A DNA stretch of 64,000 nucleotides, taken from Pseudomonas neuropathica. GTDB lineage: Bacteria > Pseudomonadota > Gammaproteobacteria > Pseudomonadales > Pseudomonadaceae. Below, in pieces: positions 15,621 to 23,747 of this stretch; the stretch's first letter is position 1; every line of letters starts with the position of its first letter. The stretch is from the NCBI RefSeq assembly GCF_015461835.1, contig NZ_JACOPX010000009.1, positions 124,001 to 188,000 of the forward strand, in the 5' to 3' direction. Below the pieces are notes generated by a model that had not been told where the DNA came from, made no database searches, and saw nothing but the letters and a program-made list of their open reading frames with translations. The position numbers and the translations under genes were made by a program.

Positions 15621-17360
15621 ATGTCTGCCGAACACCCTGATATCGACTGCGACGTATTGGTCGTCGGTTCCGGTGCCGCCGGTTTATCGGCCGCCGTGAC
15701 TGCCGCGTGGCATGGTTTGAAAGTCATCGTTGTCGAGAAAGATCCGGTCTTCGGTGGCGCCACTGCCTGGTCCGGTGGCTGGGCGTGGGTGCCGTGCAAT
15801 CCTCTAGCGCGTCGGGCCGGGATCATCGAAGACATCGAACAACCGCGCACCTATTTGCGCCATGAACTGGGCGAGCACTTCGACCCGGCGATGATCGACG
15901 CTTTCCTTGAAGCGGGACCGCGCATGGTCGCGTTTTTCGAGCAACACACTGCGCTGCAATTTGCCGATGGCAATGCCATTGCCGACATTCATGGCGACAC
16001 GCCGGGCGCTGGCACTGGTGGCCGCTCGGTCATCGCAGCGCCTTACGATGGACGCAAGGTCGGACGCTTGCTCAAGCGCCTTCGTACAACGATGCGCGAA
16101 ACGTCCTTCATGGGCATGCCGATCATGGCCGGCGCCGATCTGTCGGCGTTCCTCAATCTGACCCGTTCACTGAAAGCCGCATGGCATGTCACCCGGCGCT
16201 TTACCCGACATTTGCTAGATCTCGCGGTCCATGGCCGGGCCATGCAATTGGTCAACGGCGTGGCGTTGATTGCACGATTGGCAAAATCCGCCGAAGACCT
16301 CGGCGTGTTGCTCTGGGAATCGGCACCGGTGACAGCGTTGCTGCGTGAAGGCTCGCGCGTCTCGGGCGCTGTGGTCAACACAGACAAAGGCCCGATCCGC
16401 ATTCATGCACGCAAAGCCGTAGTGCTCGCCGCCGGTGGTTTTGCCAATGACATCGAGCGACGCAAAGCCCTGTTCCCGCGCACGCCGACCGGTCACGAGC
16501 ATTGGGCGCTGCCGCCGCTGGCCGTCAACGGCGATGGTTTGCGCCTGGGCGAAAGTGTCGGCGCACGGGTCAATGCCGATGTAGCTTCGCCCGTGGCGTG
16601 GGCGCCAGTATCGCAAGTGCCACATTCTGACGGCAGCATCGGCCATTTCCCACACATCATTGAGCGCGGCAAACCCGGAGTCATCGGTGTACTGAGTAAC
16701 GGCCAACGGTTCGTCAACGAAGCCAACGGTTATTACGACTACGTCAGCGCCATGGTCGCTGCTGCGCCGGAGGGTGAAGAAGTCGCCTCATGGCTGATCT
16801 GCACGCGCGCCTTTCAACGCCGTTATGGACTGGGCATATCGCGGCCATTTCCGCTGCCAGTGTCAGAATTTATCCGCAGCGGCTATCTGAAAAGCGGCAA
16901 CAGCGTTGAAGAATTGGCCCGAGCCTGCGGCATCGATCCGAGCGGATTGCGCCACACCCTCGACGATTACAACCGCCATGCCCGTCACGGTGAAGACCCG
17001 TTGTTCGGTCGCGGCGCAACACCCTACAACCGCAAACAGGGTGATCCGGCGAACCTGCCCAACCCCTGCGTTGCCCCAATAGACACCGGCCCGTTCTACG
17101 CCGTGAAAGTCCAGCCGGGCTGCTTCGGCACATTCGCCGGGCTCAAGGTCAACCCTCACGCGCAAGTGCTGGACGCCCACGAACAGCCCATCACCGGCCT
17201 CTACGCAGCGGGGGGCGACATGGCCAGCATCATGGGCGGCCACTACCCGGCGGGCGGTATCAACATCGGCCCCGCGCTGACTTTCGGTTACATCGCCGCC
17301 CGGCATATCGCCGGCATGACTGCTTTCGAACAGGAGATCGACCATGCAGCACATCGTTAA
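15621..17360 (+). CDS. FAD-dependent dehydrogenase, 3-ketosteroid Delta1-dehydrogenase-like
   Basis: 579 residues. N-terminal FAD fold: DVLVVGSGAAGLSAA (GSGAAG 16-21) and Glu39 ending the second strand. GGATAWSGGWAWVPCN and the C-terminal GHYPAGGINIGPALTFGYIA parallel the KstD signature (GGSxWxPNNP; YPGPGxTIGPAMTFGY), retaining the tyrosine and glycine thought to act on the ketone. Fumarate-reductase flavoproteins share the fold, so the reaction may be desaturation or reduction of a ring ketone. ATG at 15621 with GGAGCG upstream. The 3' end overlaps the aldo/keto reductase by 17 bp. Nothing here suggests a steroid pathway. Confidence 0.85.
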   Translation: MSAEHPDIDCDVLVVGSGAAGLSAAVTAAWHGLKVIVVEKDPVFGGATAWSGGWAWVPCNPLARRAGIIEDIEQPRTYLRHELGEHFDPAMIDAFLEAGPRMVAFFEQHTALQFADGNAIADIHGDTPGAGTGGRSVIAAPYDGRKVGRLLKRLRTTMRETSFMGMPIMAGADLSAFLNLTRSLKAAWHVTRRFTRHLLDLAVHGRAMQLVNGVALIARLAKSAEDLGVLLWESAPVTALLREGSRVSGAVVNTDKGPIRIHARKAVVLAAGGFANDIERRKALFPRTPTGHEHWALPPLAVNGDGLRLGESVGARVNADVASPVAWAPVSQVPHSDGSIGHFPHIIERGKPGVIGVLSNGQRFVNEANGYYDYVSAMVAAAPEGEEVASWLICTRAFQRRYGLGISRPFPLPVSEFIRSGYLKSGNSVEELARACGIDPSGLRHTLDDYNRHARHGEDPLFGRGATPYNRKQGDPANLPNPCVAPIDTGPFYAVKVQPGCFGTFAGLKVNPHAQVLDAHEQPITGLYAAGGDMASIMGGHYPAGGINIGPALTFGYIAARHIAGMTAFEQEIDHAAHR

Positions 17361-18177
17361 CGCCCAAGGTTTGAACATGCCGAAACTCGGTCTCGGCACC
17401 TGGCCGATGCTCGGCGAAGAATGCACCCGCGCCGTCGAGCAAGCGCTGGAATTGGGATATCGACACATCGACACAGCGGCGGCCTACAACAACGAGGACG
17501 CCGTCGGACAAGCACTGGCGAATACCCCGACACCGCGCGAGCAAATTCACGTCACCACCAAAGTCTGGTGGGATCAGCTGCAACCCGACGCGATGCGCCA
17601 CTCCATGGACCGCAGCCTTACCGCGTTGCGCAGCGACTACGTCGACTTGTTCATGATCCACTGGCCGACCACCGACTGGGACCTGCCACGTACCCTCGAG
17701 ACATTGGCTTCGTTCAAAAAACAGGGGCTGGCACGCAACATCGGCGTGGCGAATTTTCCGCTGCCCTTGCTGCGCAAAGTCGTCGAAGAATATGGGATTG
17801 ATCTGTCAGCGATTCAGGTCGAATACCACGTCCTGCTCGGCCAAAACGCCCTGCTCGGCTACGCCCGCGAACACAACCTGGCGCTGACGGCCTACACCCC
17901 GCTGGCGCGCAACAAGGTCTCAGACATCCCGCAGATTCAGCAGATCGCCGAAAAGCACGGCGTGCTGCCGACTCAGGTCGCACTGAAATGGCTGCTGGAT
18001 CAGCCCAATGTCGCGGCGATTCCCAAGGCCAGCAGCCGGGCCAATCAACTGGCCAATCTCGCATCGCTGCAGGTCGAACTCGACAATGAAGACCGCGCAT
18101 TAATCGCAGCCCTGTCAAAACGCGAGCGTCAGGTCAGCCCGGATTTCGCCCCCGAGTGGGATGCGTTTGATCGCTGA
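17344..18177 (+). CDS. Aldo/keto reductase (DkgB-like)
   Basis: 277 residues, an NADPH-dependent carbonyl reductase of the AKR superfamily. The catalytic tetrad is visible: Asp43 and Tyr48 in YRHIDTAAAYNNE, Lys73 in VTTKVWW, His106 in FMIHWP. IPKASSRANQLANL supplies cofactor binding near the C-terminus. Closest in appearance to E. coli DkgB (2,5-diketo-gluconate reductase B). It overlaps the flavoprotein gene by 17 bp, so the two are co-translated and probably act in the same pathway. A strong hairpin at 18240-18277 ends the transcript. Confidence 0.9.
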   Translation: MQHIVNAQGLNMPKLGLGTWPMLGEECTRAVEQALELGYRHIDTAAAYNNEDAVGQALANTPTPREQIHVTTKVWWDQLQPDAMRHSMDRSLTALRSDYVDLFMIHWPTTDWDLPRTLETLASFKKQGLARNIGVANFPLPLLRKVVEEYGIDLSAIQVEYHVLLGQNALLGYAREHNLALTAYTPLARNKVSDIPQIQQIAEKHGVLPTQVALKWLLDQPNVAAIPKASSRANQLANLASLQVELDNEDRALIAALSKRERQVSPDFAPEWDAFDR

Positions 18178-18239
18178 TTGATAATCCAGCGATAGAAATC
18201 CTGCGCGGGATTGAATTTGCCGCGCGCCAGACCGTCAAT

Positions 18240-18277
18240 AACAGGCCCGACCTCGTCAGCACGAGGCCGGGCCTGTT
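18240..18277 (+). terminator. Strong hairpin terminator after the aldo/keto reductase
   Basis: 17-base arms (AACAGGCCCGACCTCGT / ACGAGGCCGGGCCTGTT) with one mismatch around CAGC. The U-tract is short (GTTTG). Confidence 0.7.
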
Positions 18278-18369
18278 TGCGTGTGGCCAATAGACGGACG
18301 ACCGGACTGGCGCCACACTCACACAGCAGCAACACTCATCACCATCCGATACACACAGAGGATTCCCAC

Positions 18370-19257
18370 ATGCTATGGAAAAAAGGCCGACGCAGTGACA
18401 ACGTCGTCGATGCCCGTGGTGATGATGCCGGCGGTGGCGGCGGCATGCGCTTCGGTGGCGGCAAAGGCCTGAGCCTGGGGGCGATTCTGCTGATCGTCGG
18501 CATCGGCTGGATCACCGGCCAGGATCCCCTGCAGATTCTCGGCCAGCTCGCCGGGCAATCCACACAACAATCGGCACCTACTTCGCAAACCCGCCAAGCG
18601 CCGCCGGCCAACGATGAACAGGCCGAGTTCGTCCGCTCGATCCTCGGCGATACCGAAGACACCTGGGGCGCGATTTTCCAGCAGGCCGGGCGCCAATATA
18701 AAAATCCGACCCTGGTGCTGTTCAGCAACCGGGTCAACTCCGCCTGCGGTCTGGCAACCTCGGCCACTGGCCCGTTCTATTGCCCCGCGGATCAGAAGGT
18801 CTACCTGGACATGGCGTTCTTCCAGGAAATGTCGCAACGCTTCAAAGCGGCCGGCGACTTCGCCCAGGCCTACGTGATCGCGCATGAAGTCGGACATCAT
18901 GTGCAGACGCTTCTAGGCGTCTCGGCGAAAATTCAGACAGCTCGCCAGCAAGGTCGGCAAATGGAAGGCGACGGCGGCTTGCTGGTGCGTCAGGAATTGC
19001 AGGCCGACTGCCTCGCCGGCGTCTGGGCCTACAACGCGCAGAAACGTTTGAACTGGCTGGAACCGGGCGATATCGAAGAGGCCTTGAATGCGGCCAACGC
19101 CATCGGTGATGATCGCCTGCAACAACAGGGTCAGGGCCGTGTGGTGCCGGACTCGTTTACCCACGGTACGTCGGCGCAAAGGGTGCGCTGGTTCAAAACC
19201 GGATTCGCGCAGGGCCAGGTCGGCCAGTGCGACACCTTCGCGGCGAAAAACCTGTAA
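18370..19257 (+). CDS. YpfJ-type neutral zinc metallopeptidase, membrane anchored
   Basis: 295 residues. A glycine-rich cytoplasmic N-terminus, one membrane span (about 35-49, LSLGAILLIVGIGWI), a Gln/Pro/Ser linker, then the catalytic domain with HEVGH (172-176), the zincin HExxH motif, and a downstream QELQADCLAGVWAYN glutamate helix that supplies the third ligand. Known as the YpfJ/zinc neutral peptidase family; substrates are unknown. ATG at 18370 after AGAGGA; the longer open frame upstream crosses the terminator at 18240-18277 and is rejected. The next gene starts directly after the stop. Confidence 0.9.
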   Translation: MLWKKGRRSDNVVDARGDDAGGGGGMRFGGGKGLSLGAILLIVGIGWITGQDPLQILGQLAGQSTQQSAPTSQTRQAPPANDEQAEFVRSILGDTEDTWGAIFQQAGRQYKNPTLVLFSNRVNSACGLATSATGPFYCPADQKVYLDMAFFQEMSQRFKAAGDFAQAYVIAHEVGHHVQTLLGVSAKIQTARQQGRQMEGDGGLLVRQELQADCLAGVWAYNAQKRLNWLEPGDIEEALNAANAIGDDRLQQQGQGRVVPDSFTHGTSAQRVRWFKTGFAQGQVGQCDTFAAKNL

Positions 19258-20208
19258 ATGCATAAATGGCTTTTGGCGTTACTGATCGTTGGCAGCACTG
19301 CGCAAGCCGCCGGTGTCGATGCGATCAGCCCCGGTCGCTTGCAACTCAAGGCCGGGGAAATGGCGGTCGGCATTGGTCCTGCGCCGGAGAAGATCGAACG
19401 GGTGCTGATCGTCATTCACGGCCGGTTGCGCAACTCGGAAACCTATCGCAAAAGCGCTGAGAGCGCCGCCGAGCTGGCGGGACAAAGTGCCCACACGCTG
19501 GTAATCGCGCCGCAGTTCCTCAATGAAAGCGATGTCGCGCTGTACTCGCTCCCCGCCACGTTGCTGCGCTGGCAAGGCAACGACTGGATGGGCGGCGGCT
19601 TATCCACAGGGCCGAATCCGTTGAGTTCCTATGCCGCGCTCGATGAGATCGTTGGACGGATCAGCGACCGCAAACAGTTTCCCGACGTGAAGCAGATCGT
19701 GATCTTCGGTCATTCCGGCGGTGGCCAGGTGGTGCAGCGCTATGCCCTGCTCGCCAAGGATCAGCCTGCGCTGAAGGCGAACGGCATTCGCTTGCGCTAC
19801 GTGGTCGCCAACCCGTCATCGTATGCCTACTTCAATGAACAACGGCCGGTGGCGTTCGATCACGCCAAGTGCGCGGGTTTCAATCGCTGGAAGTACGGTC
19901 TGTCAGACATGCCGGTGTACGCTGGTGGGCAAACGCCGTTGCAGCTTGAGAGCAGTTACATCAAGCGCGAGGTGATTTATCTGCTTGGACAGCAGGACGT
20001 CGATCCCAAGCATCCAGCGTTGGACAAACGCTGTGAAGCCGAGGCGCAAGGTGCGTATCGCCTGGAGCGTGGGAAGTTGTACTTCGGCTATTTGCTGCGT
20101 CGGCATCCGGAAGGGGTGAATCAACGATTGGTTGAAGTGCCCGGGGTCGGGCATAACGGCGATGGGATGTTGACCTCGCCGGAGGGGCAGAAGGCGTTGT
20201 TCGAATAA
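19258..20208 (+). CDS. Secreted alpha/beta hydrolase
   Basis: 316 residues with an N-terminal Sec signal (MHKWLLALLIVGSTAQAAG). The alpha/beta-hydrolase core shows an oxyanion-loop VLIVIHGRLRNSETY (near 49-63), the nucleophile elbow IFGHSGGGQVVQR (Ser153) and a C-terminal histidine in VPGVGHNGDG. The acid is probably in the LLGQQDVD segment. Substrate unknown: an esterase or lipase-like role in the periplasm is possible. The start codon follows the metallopeptidase stop without a gap, so the two are one operon. Confidence 0.8.
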   Translation: MHKWLLALLIVGSTAQAAGVDAISPGRLQLKAGEMAVGIGPAPEKIERVLIVIHGRLRNSETYRKSAESAAELAGQSAHTLVIAPQFLNESDVALYSLPATLLRWQGNDWMGGGLSTGPNPLSSYAALDEIVGRISDRKQFPDVKQIVIFGHSGGGQVVQRYALLAKDQPALKANGIRLRYVVANPSSYAYFNEQRPVAFDHAKCAGFNRWKYGLSDMPVYAGGQTPLQLESSYIKREVIYLLGQQDVDPKHPALDKRCEAEAQGAYRLERGKLYFGYLLRRHPEGVNQRLVEVPGVGHNGDGMLTSPEGQKALFE

Positions 20209-20234
20209 GTTTTGTGCTGATTGATCTGACGCCA

Positions 20235-20297
20235 TCGCGAGCAGACTCACTCCTACAGGGGAACGCATTCCAATTGTAGGAGTGAGCCTGCTCGCGA
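20235..20297. repeat. REP pair, class A, opposite arrangement
   Basis: TCGCGAGCAGACTCACTCCTACA, a 17-bp spacer, then TGTAGGAGTGAGCCTGCTCGCGA. Here the TGTAGGAG ends face inward, the reverse of the other doublets in the window. Confidence 0.75.
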
Positions 20298-20323
20298 AGA
20301 GGCCAGCTCAGGCAGCAAAGATT

Positions 20324-20917
20324 TCAGGCCAAAAGCATCCGCCGCAACTCGACACAATCCTTCGCATGCCAATCGGCCAACTCGGGCCACGGGTTTTCCG
20401 GCAGATTAACCAACACCGTCCGCGCGCCCGCCGCTCGTCCGCAATCCAGATCAAAGCGGTAATCACCGACCATCACCATCGCGCTGGCCGGCACGTCCCA
20501 CGCATCTGCCAGTTTCAGCAAGCCGCCCGGATGTGGCTTCGGCGGCGCTTCGTCGCGGCCCAACACATCGTCCACCGCAAAGCAGTCGGCGAGGCCAATC
20601 GCTTGCAGCGTCACATGCGCCAGTTCCCGCGCATTGCGGGTCAGAATGCCGAGGCGATAACCGCGTGCGTGCAGATCACGCACCAGTTCCACCGCGCCGG
20701 TGGCCGGGGTCGAACCTAGCGCCAGATCCCTTTCGTGTTCCAGCAGCCAGGCGTGTTTCGCCGCCGCTTCATCCGCCGGCAATGCCGCGAGATGAGTGAG
20801 GATGTCGTCCTCCGGCGGAATCGCCAGCGCCACGCGAATCGCCGCAAAATCATGCACGGCGACGGTCAACGTGCCGTCCATATCGAACACCCAGTGCTTG
20901 ACCTCTTTCAGACTCAT
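20324..20917 (-). CDS. HAD-superfamily hydrolase (HAD-IA, phosphatase-like)
   Basis: 197 residues. Motif I is WVFDMDGTLT (Asp12 nucleophile, Asp14), motif II GILTRN, motif III lysine in PPKPHPG, motif IV MVGDYRFDLDCG. A small alpha-helical cap (about 20-80) places it in subfamily IA, with phosphoglycolate-phosphatase-like enzymes. Substrate is not evident. Start at the ATG at 20917, which overlaps the tesB stop (ATGA), so the gene is translated together with tesB; the longer frame upstream lies inside tesB and is rejected. Confidence 0.9.
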   Translation of the reverse strand: MSLKEVKHWVFDMDGTLTVAVHDFAAIRVALAIPPEDDILTHLAALPADEAAAKHAWLLEHERDLALGSTPATGAVELVRDLHARGYRLGILTRNARELAHVTLQAIGLADCFAVDDVLGRDEAPPKPHPGGLLKLADAWDVPASAMVMVGDYRFDLDCGRAAGARTVLVNLPENPWPELADWHAKDCVELRRMLLA

Positions 20918-21783
20918 GCCCAATCCTTGCGATGGCGGATCAGGCCTTCCTGCGTCACCGAAGCGACCAGTTGTCCGGCGCGGTTGTACACGCTGCCACG
21001 GGAGAATCCGCGGGAATTGCCGGCCCACGGACTGTCCATTGCGTAGAGCAACCAGTCATCGGCGCGTAGATCGTTGTGGAACCACAGCGCGTGATCAAGG
21101 CTGGCGACCTGCATGTCTTTCTGCCAGACCGATTTGCCGTGGGGCAGCATTGAGGTGGTCAGCAGACCGAAGTCCGAAGCGTACGCCAACAAGTATTTGT
21201 GCAGCGCCGGGATGTCGGCCAATGCGCCGTCGGCGCGGAACCACACATATTTGACCGGATCGGCCGGCTGCGGGTTGTACGGGTCCTTTTCGGTGACCGG
21301 GCGCACTTCGATCGGTTTCGGGCACAGCAGTTTTTCACGCATGTGTTCCGGAATCAGGTGCGCGCGTTGCTGGGTCAACTCCAGCTCCGACGGCAGGTTT
21401 TCCGGGCCGACCACCACCGGCATCTGGCTCTGGTGCTCGAAGCCTGCCTCGTCGTATTGAAACGAAGCGCTGCAGGTGAAGATCGGATGGCCCTTCTGGA
21501 TCGCCGTGACGCGGCGAGTGCTGAAACTGCCGCCATCGCGCACGCGATCAACCGAGTAGACCACTGGCAACTTGGCATCGCCCGGACGCAGGAAGTAGCC
21601 GTGCATAGAATGCACATGGCGCGCCTCTTCAACGGTCTGACTGGCTGCCGACAGCGACTGACCCAGCACCTGACCGCCGAACAACTGACGGAAACCCAGG
21701 TCCTGACTACGGCCACGGAACAGGTTTTCTTCGATCGGTTCCAGGGTCAGCAAGTCGACCAGATCTTCCAACACTTGGCTCAT
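20914..21783 (-). CDS. tesB: Acyl-CoA thioesterase II
   Basis: 289 residues, the length of E. coli TesB (286). Hydrolyses medium- and long-chain acyl-CoA to the free acid and CoA. Double hot-dog fold: N-terminal FGGQVLGQSLSAA and HSMHGYFLRPGD, C-terminal ASLDHALWFH, which holds the catalytic aspartate, and SRGFSRGSVYNRAGQLVASV with TQEGLIR (the catalytic Ser/Thr and Gln). Followed without a gap by a HAD hydrolase. Confidence 0.95.
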   Translation of the reverse strand: MSQVLEDLVDLLTLEPIEENLFRGRSQDLGFRQLFGGQVLGQSLSAASQTVEEARHVHSMHGYFLRPGDAKLPVVYSVDRVRDGGSFSTRRVTAIQKGHPIFTCSASFQYDEAGFEHQSQMPVVVGPENLPSELELTQQRAHLIPEHMREKLLCPKPIEVRPVTEKDPYNPQPADPVKYVWFRADGALADIPALHKYLLAYASDFGLLTTSMLPHGKSVWQKDMQVASLDHALWFHNDLRADDWLLYAMDSPWAGNSRGFSRGSVYNRAGQLVASVTQEGLIRHRKDWA

Positions 21784-21894
21784 TCAGACTCTCCTCACAC
21801 AAAGCACTATGCCGCGCAGTCTTGGCTGCGGCGGCCGATTCAGATTCTGGCGCGGGCCAATGATATGGCGGCCATTGTAAACGTCCGTGTCGGC

Positions 21895-22464
21895 TTATCC
21901 ATGCAAGGTTTGCAGCCATTGTTCGCGGCTGATGCGGTACAGCACATGCCGTCTTAGCGGATGATCGACCGCAAGCTTGGGGTGATCAAAATCATCTTCC
22001 GGGGCGTGATGCATGCCAATCGCCTGCATGACTTTCTCCGAGGGCAGATTGGATTGCGCGGTGAAGGAGACGATTTCCTTTAGCGCCAACCGATCAAAGC
22101 CGCAGCGCAGAGCCGTCCACGCGGCCTCGCTGGCGTAACCCAGGCCCCAGTGTTCCTTGGCCAGGCGCCAGCCGATTTCCACCGCAGGCGTGAACGGTGC
22201 ATCGAAACCAACCACGCCGAGCCCGGTAAAACCAATGAACTCGCCACTGTCCTTGCGCTCCAGCGCCCAAAGGCCAAAACCGTGTTCGGCAAAATGCCCG
22301 CGCACGCGGCCGATCATCGACGCACTTTCCAGGCGGCTCAATGGTGCCGGAAAATAGCGCATCACCTGAGGATCGGCGCACATCGCGGCAAATGCCGGCA
22401 AATCCTCGTCCTGCCACTGACGCATCAGCAAGCGCGCGCTTTCAAGTTCCAGTATCGGCTCCAT
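21895..22464 (-). CDS. GNAT N-acetyltransferase (RimJ/RimL-like)
   Basis: 189 residues. ESARLLMRQWQDEDLPAFA opens the family; the acetyl-CoA loop is EIGWRLAKEHWGLGYASEA, followed by FTAQSNLPSEKVMQAIGM, all as in the Acetyltransf_3 group that acetylates protein N-termini or small amines. Two ATGs lie side by side (22467 and 22464); the second is six bases from GGAGG and is preferred. Divergent from the HDAC-like gene, 82 bp between starts. Substrate unknown. Confidence 0.88.
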   Translation of the reverse strand: MEPILELESARLLMRQWQDEDLPAFAAMCADPQVMRYFPAPLSRLESASMIGRVRGHFAEHGFGLWALERKDSGEFIGFTGLGVVGFDAPFTPAVEIGWRLAKEHWGLGYASEAAWTALRCGFDRLALKEIVSFTAQSNLPSEKVMQAIGMHHAPEDDFDHPKLAVDHPLRRHVLYRISREQWLQTLHG

Positions 22465-22546
22465 CATGCCCCTCCGTTTCCATGCCGCAAGTCTACATCG
22501 CTGGTAGGATCCTTCACTCTTTCCTACGTTCCTACATGAAACCGCC

Positions 22547-23467
22547 ATGCCACTGCCGCTGATCTACCACGAAGACTACAGCCCCGAGTTTCCGGCGGAT
22601 CACCGCTTCCCGATGGACAAGTTTCGTCTACTACGCGATCACCTGGTCGACAGCGGTCTGACCCGCGACGCCGATCTGCTGCAGCCCGAGATCTGCCCCA
22701 ACGATATCCTCGCCCTCGCCCATGACCGTGCGTATATCGAACGCTACATGAGCGGCGAGTTGTCCCGCGAAGACCAGCGGCGTCTGGGTCTGCCGTGGAA
22801 CGAAGCCTTGGCTCGGCGTACGGTACGGGCGGTCGGCGGTTCGATTCTGGCCGCGGAAAAAGCCCTGGAACATGGCCTGGCCTGTCACTTGGCCGGCGGC
22901 ACTCACCATGCGCACTACGACTACCCGGCAGGCTTCTGCATCTTCAATGACCTGGCGATCATCAGCCATTACCTGCTGCAAAGCGGCCGGGTGAATCGCG
23001 TGCTGATCTTCGACTGCGACGTGCATCAGGGCGACGGCACCGCGCGAATCCTGCATGACACGCCGGAGGCGATTACGGTTTCCCTGCACTGCGAGAAGAA
23101 TTTTCCTGCACGCAAGGCGGAAAGTGACTGGGATATCCCGCTGCCCAAGGGCATGGGCGACGCTGATTATTTGAAAGTGGTCGACGACACACTCAATTAC
23201 CTGCTGCCGCTGTATCAACCGGACCTGGTGCTGTACGACGCCGGTGTCGACGTGCACAAGGACGACGCCCTCGGCTATCTACAGTTGACCGACGAAGGCG
23301 TCGCCGCCCGCGATGAAAGCGTGATGCGCCATTGCCTGGGCCGCGACATTCCGGTGATGGGCGTGATTGGTGGCGGTTACAGCAAGGATCGCCACGCCCT
23401 CGCCCGCCGCCACGGCATCCTCCATCACAGCGCGCAACGGGTCTGGCAGTCACACGGTTGTCATTGA
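22547..23467 (+). CDS. Histone-deacetylase-superfamily amidohydrolase
   Basis: 306 residues. Zinc and catalytic residues are all in place: GGTHHAHYDYPAGF (His120 and His121), IFDCDVHQGDG (Asp158, His160) and YDAGVDVHKDD (Asp235). Bacterial members deacetylate acetylpolyamines, acetoin-pathway proteins or small amides rather than histones. The context (GNAT acetyltransferase divergent on the left) is suggestive but not proof of an acetylation/deacetylation pair. The ATG at 22547 lacks a strong ribosome site; a TAGGAT -10-like box lies near 22505. Confidence 0.9.
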   Translation: MPLPLIYHEDYSPEFPADHRFPMDKFRLLRDHLVDSGLTRDADLLQPEICPNDILALAHDRAYIERYMSGELSREDQRRLGLPWNEALARRTVRAVGGSILAAEKALEHGLACHLAGGTHHAHYDYPAGFCIFNDLAIISHYLLQSGRVNRVLIFDCDVHQGDGTARILHDTPEAITVSLHCEKNFPARKAESDWDIPLPKGMGDADYLKVVDDTLNYLLPLYQPDLVLYDAGVDVHKDDALGYLQLTDEGVAARDESVMRHCLGRDIPVMGVIGGGYSKDRHALARRHGILHHSAQRVWQSHGCH

Positions 23468-23604
23468 GTTGTGCTGCGTTACCCACAATCGCTGTGGAAC
23501 GGCCTGTGGATAACCTGAGTGAAAGGGACTACAGCCCATATCCGACAGGGCCTACAGAACACTGATCACTTTTCAACCAACAACTCAAGGCCACCTCAGA
23601 TCCC

Positions 23605-23692
23605 TGTAGGAGTGAGCCTGCTCGCGATGCGTCAGCACCTTCAACATTAATTTGGCTGGCACACCGCTATCGCGAGCAGGCTCACTCCTACA
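23605..23692. repeat. REP doublet (REPIN-like), class A
   Basis: TGTAGGAGTGAGCCTGCTCG and its complement as outer arms, about 88 bp in total. Between the HDAC-like and YhiN-like genes. Confidence 0.85.
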
Positions 23693-23707
23693 AGAGATCT
23701 GCGCTGT

Positions 23708-23713
23708 TAGAAT
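23708..23713 (+). promoter_or_regulatory. Candidate -10 box for the YhiN-like gene
   Basis: TAGAAT followed by GCGCGGC, 34 bp before the start codon and right after a REP. The -35 would fall inside the REP; no clear hexamer. Confidence 0.4.
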
Positions 23714-23747
23714 GCGCGGCTTATCCCGCCATACCGCAGCGCACGCC

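Noticed and set aside
18211..18369. Extended start for the YpfJ-type metallopeptidase
   Set aside because: It would include the aldo/keto reductase terminator hairpin; the ATG at 18370 has a strong ribosome site and gives the known protein start.
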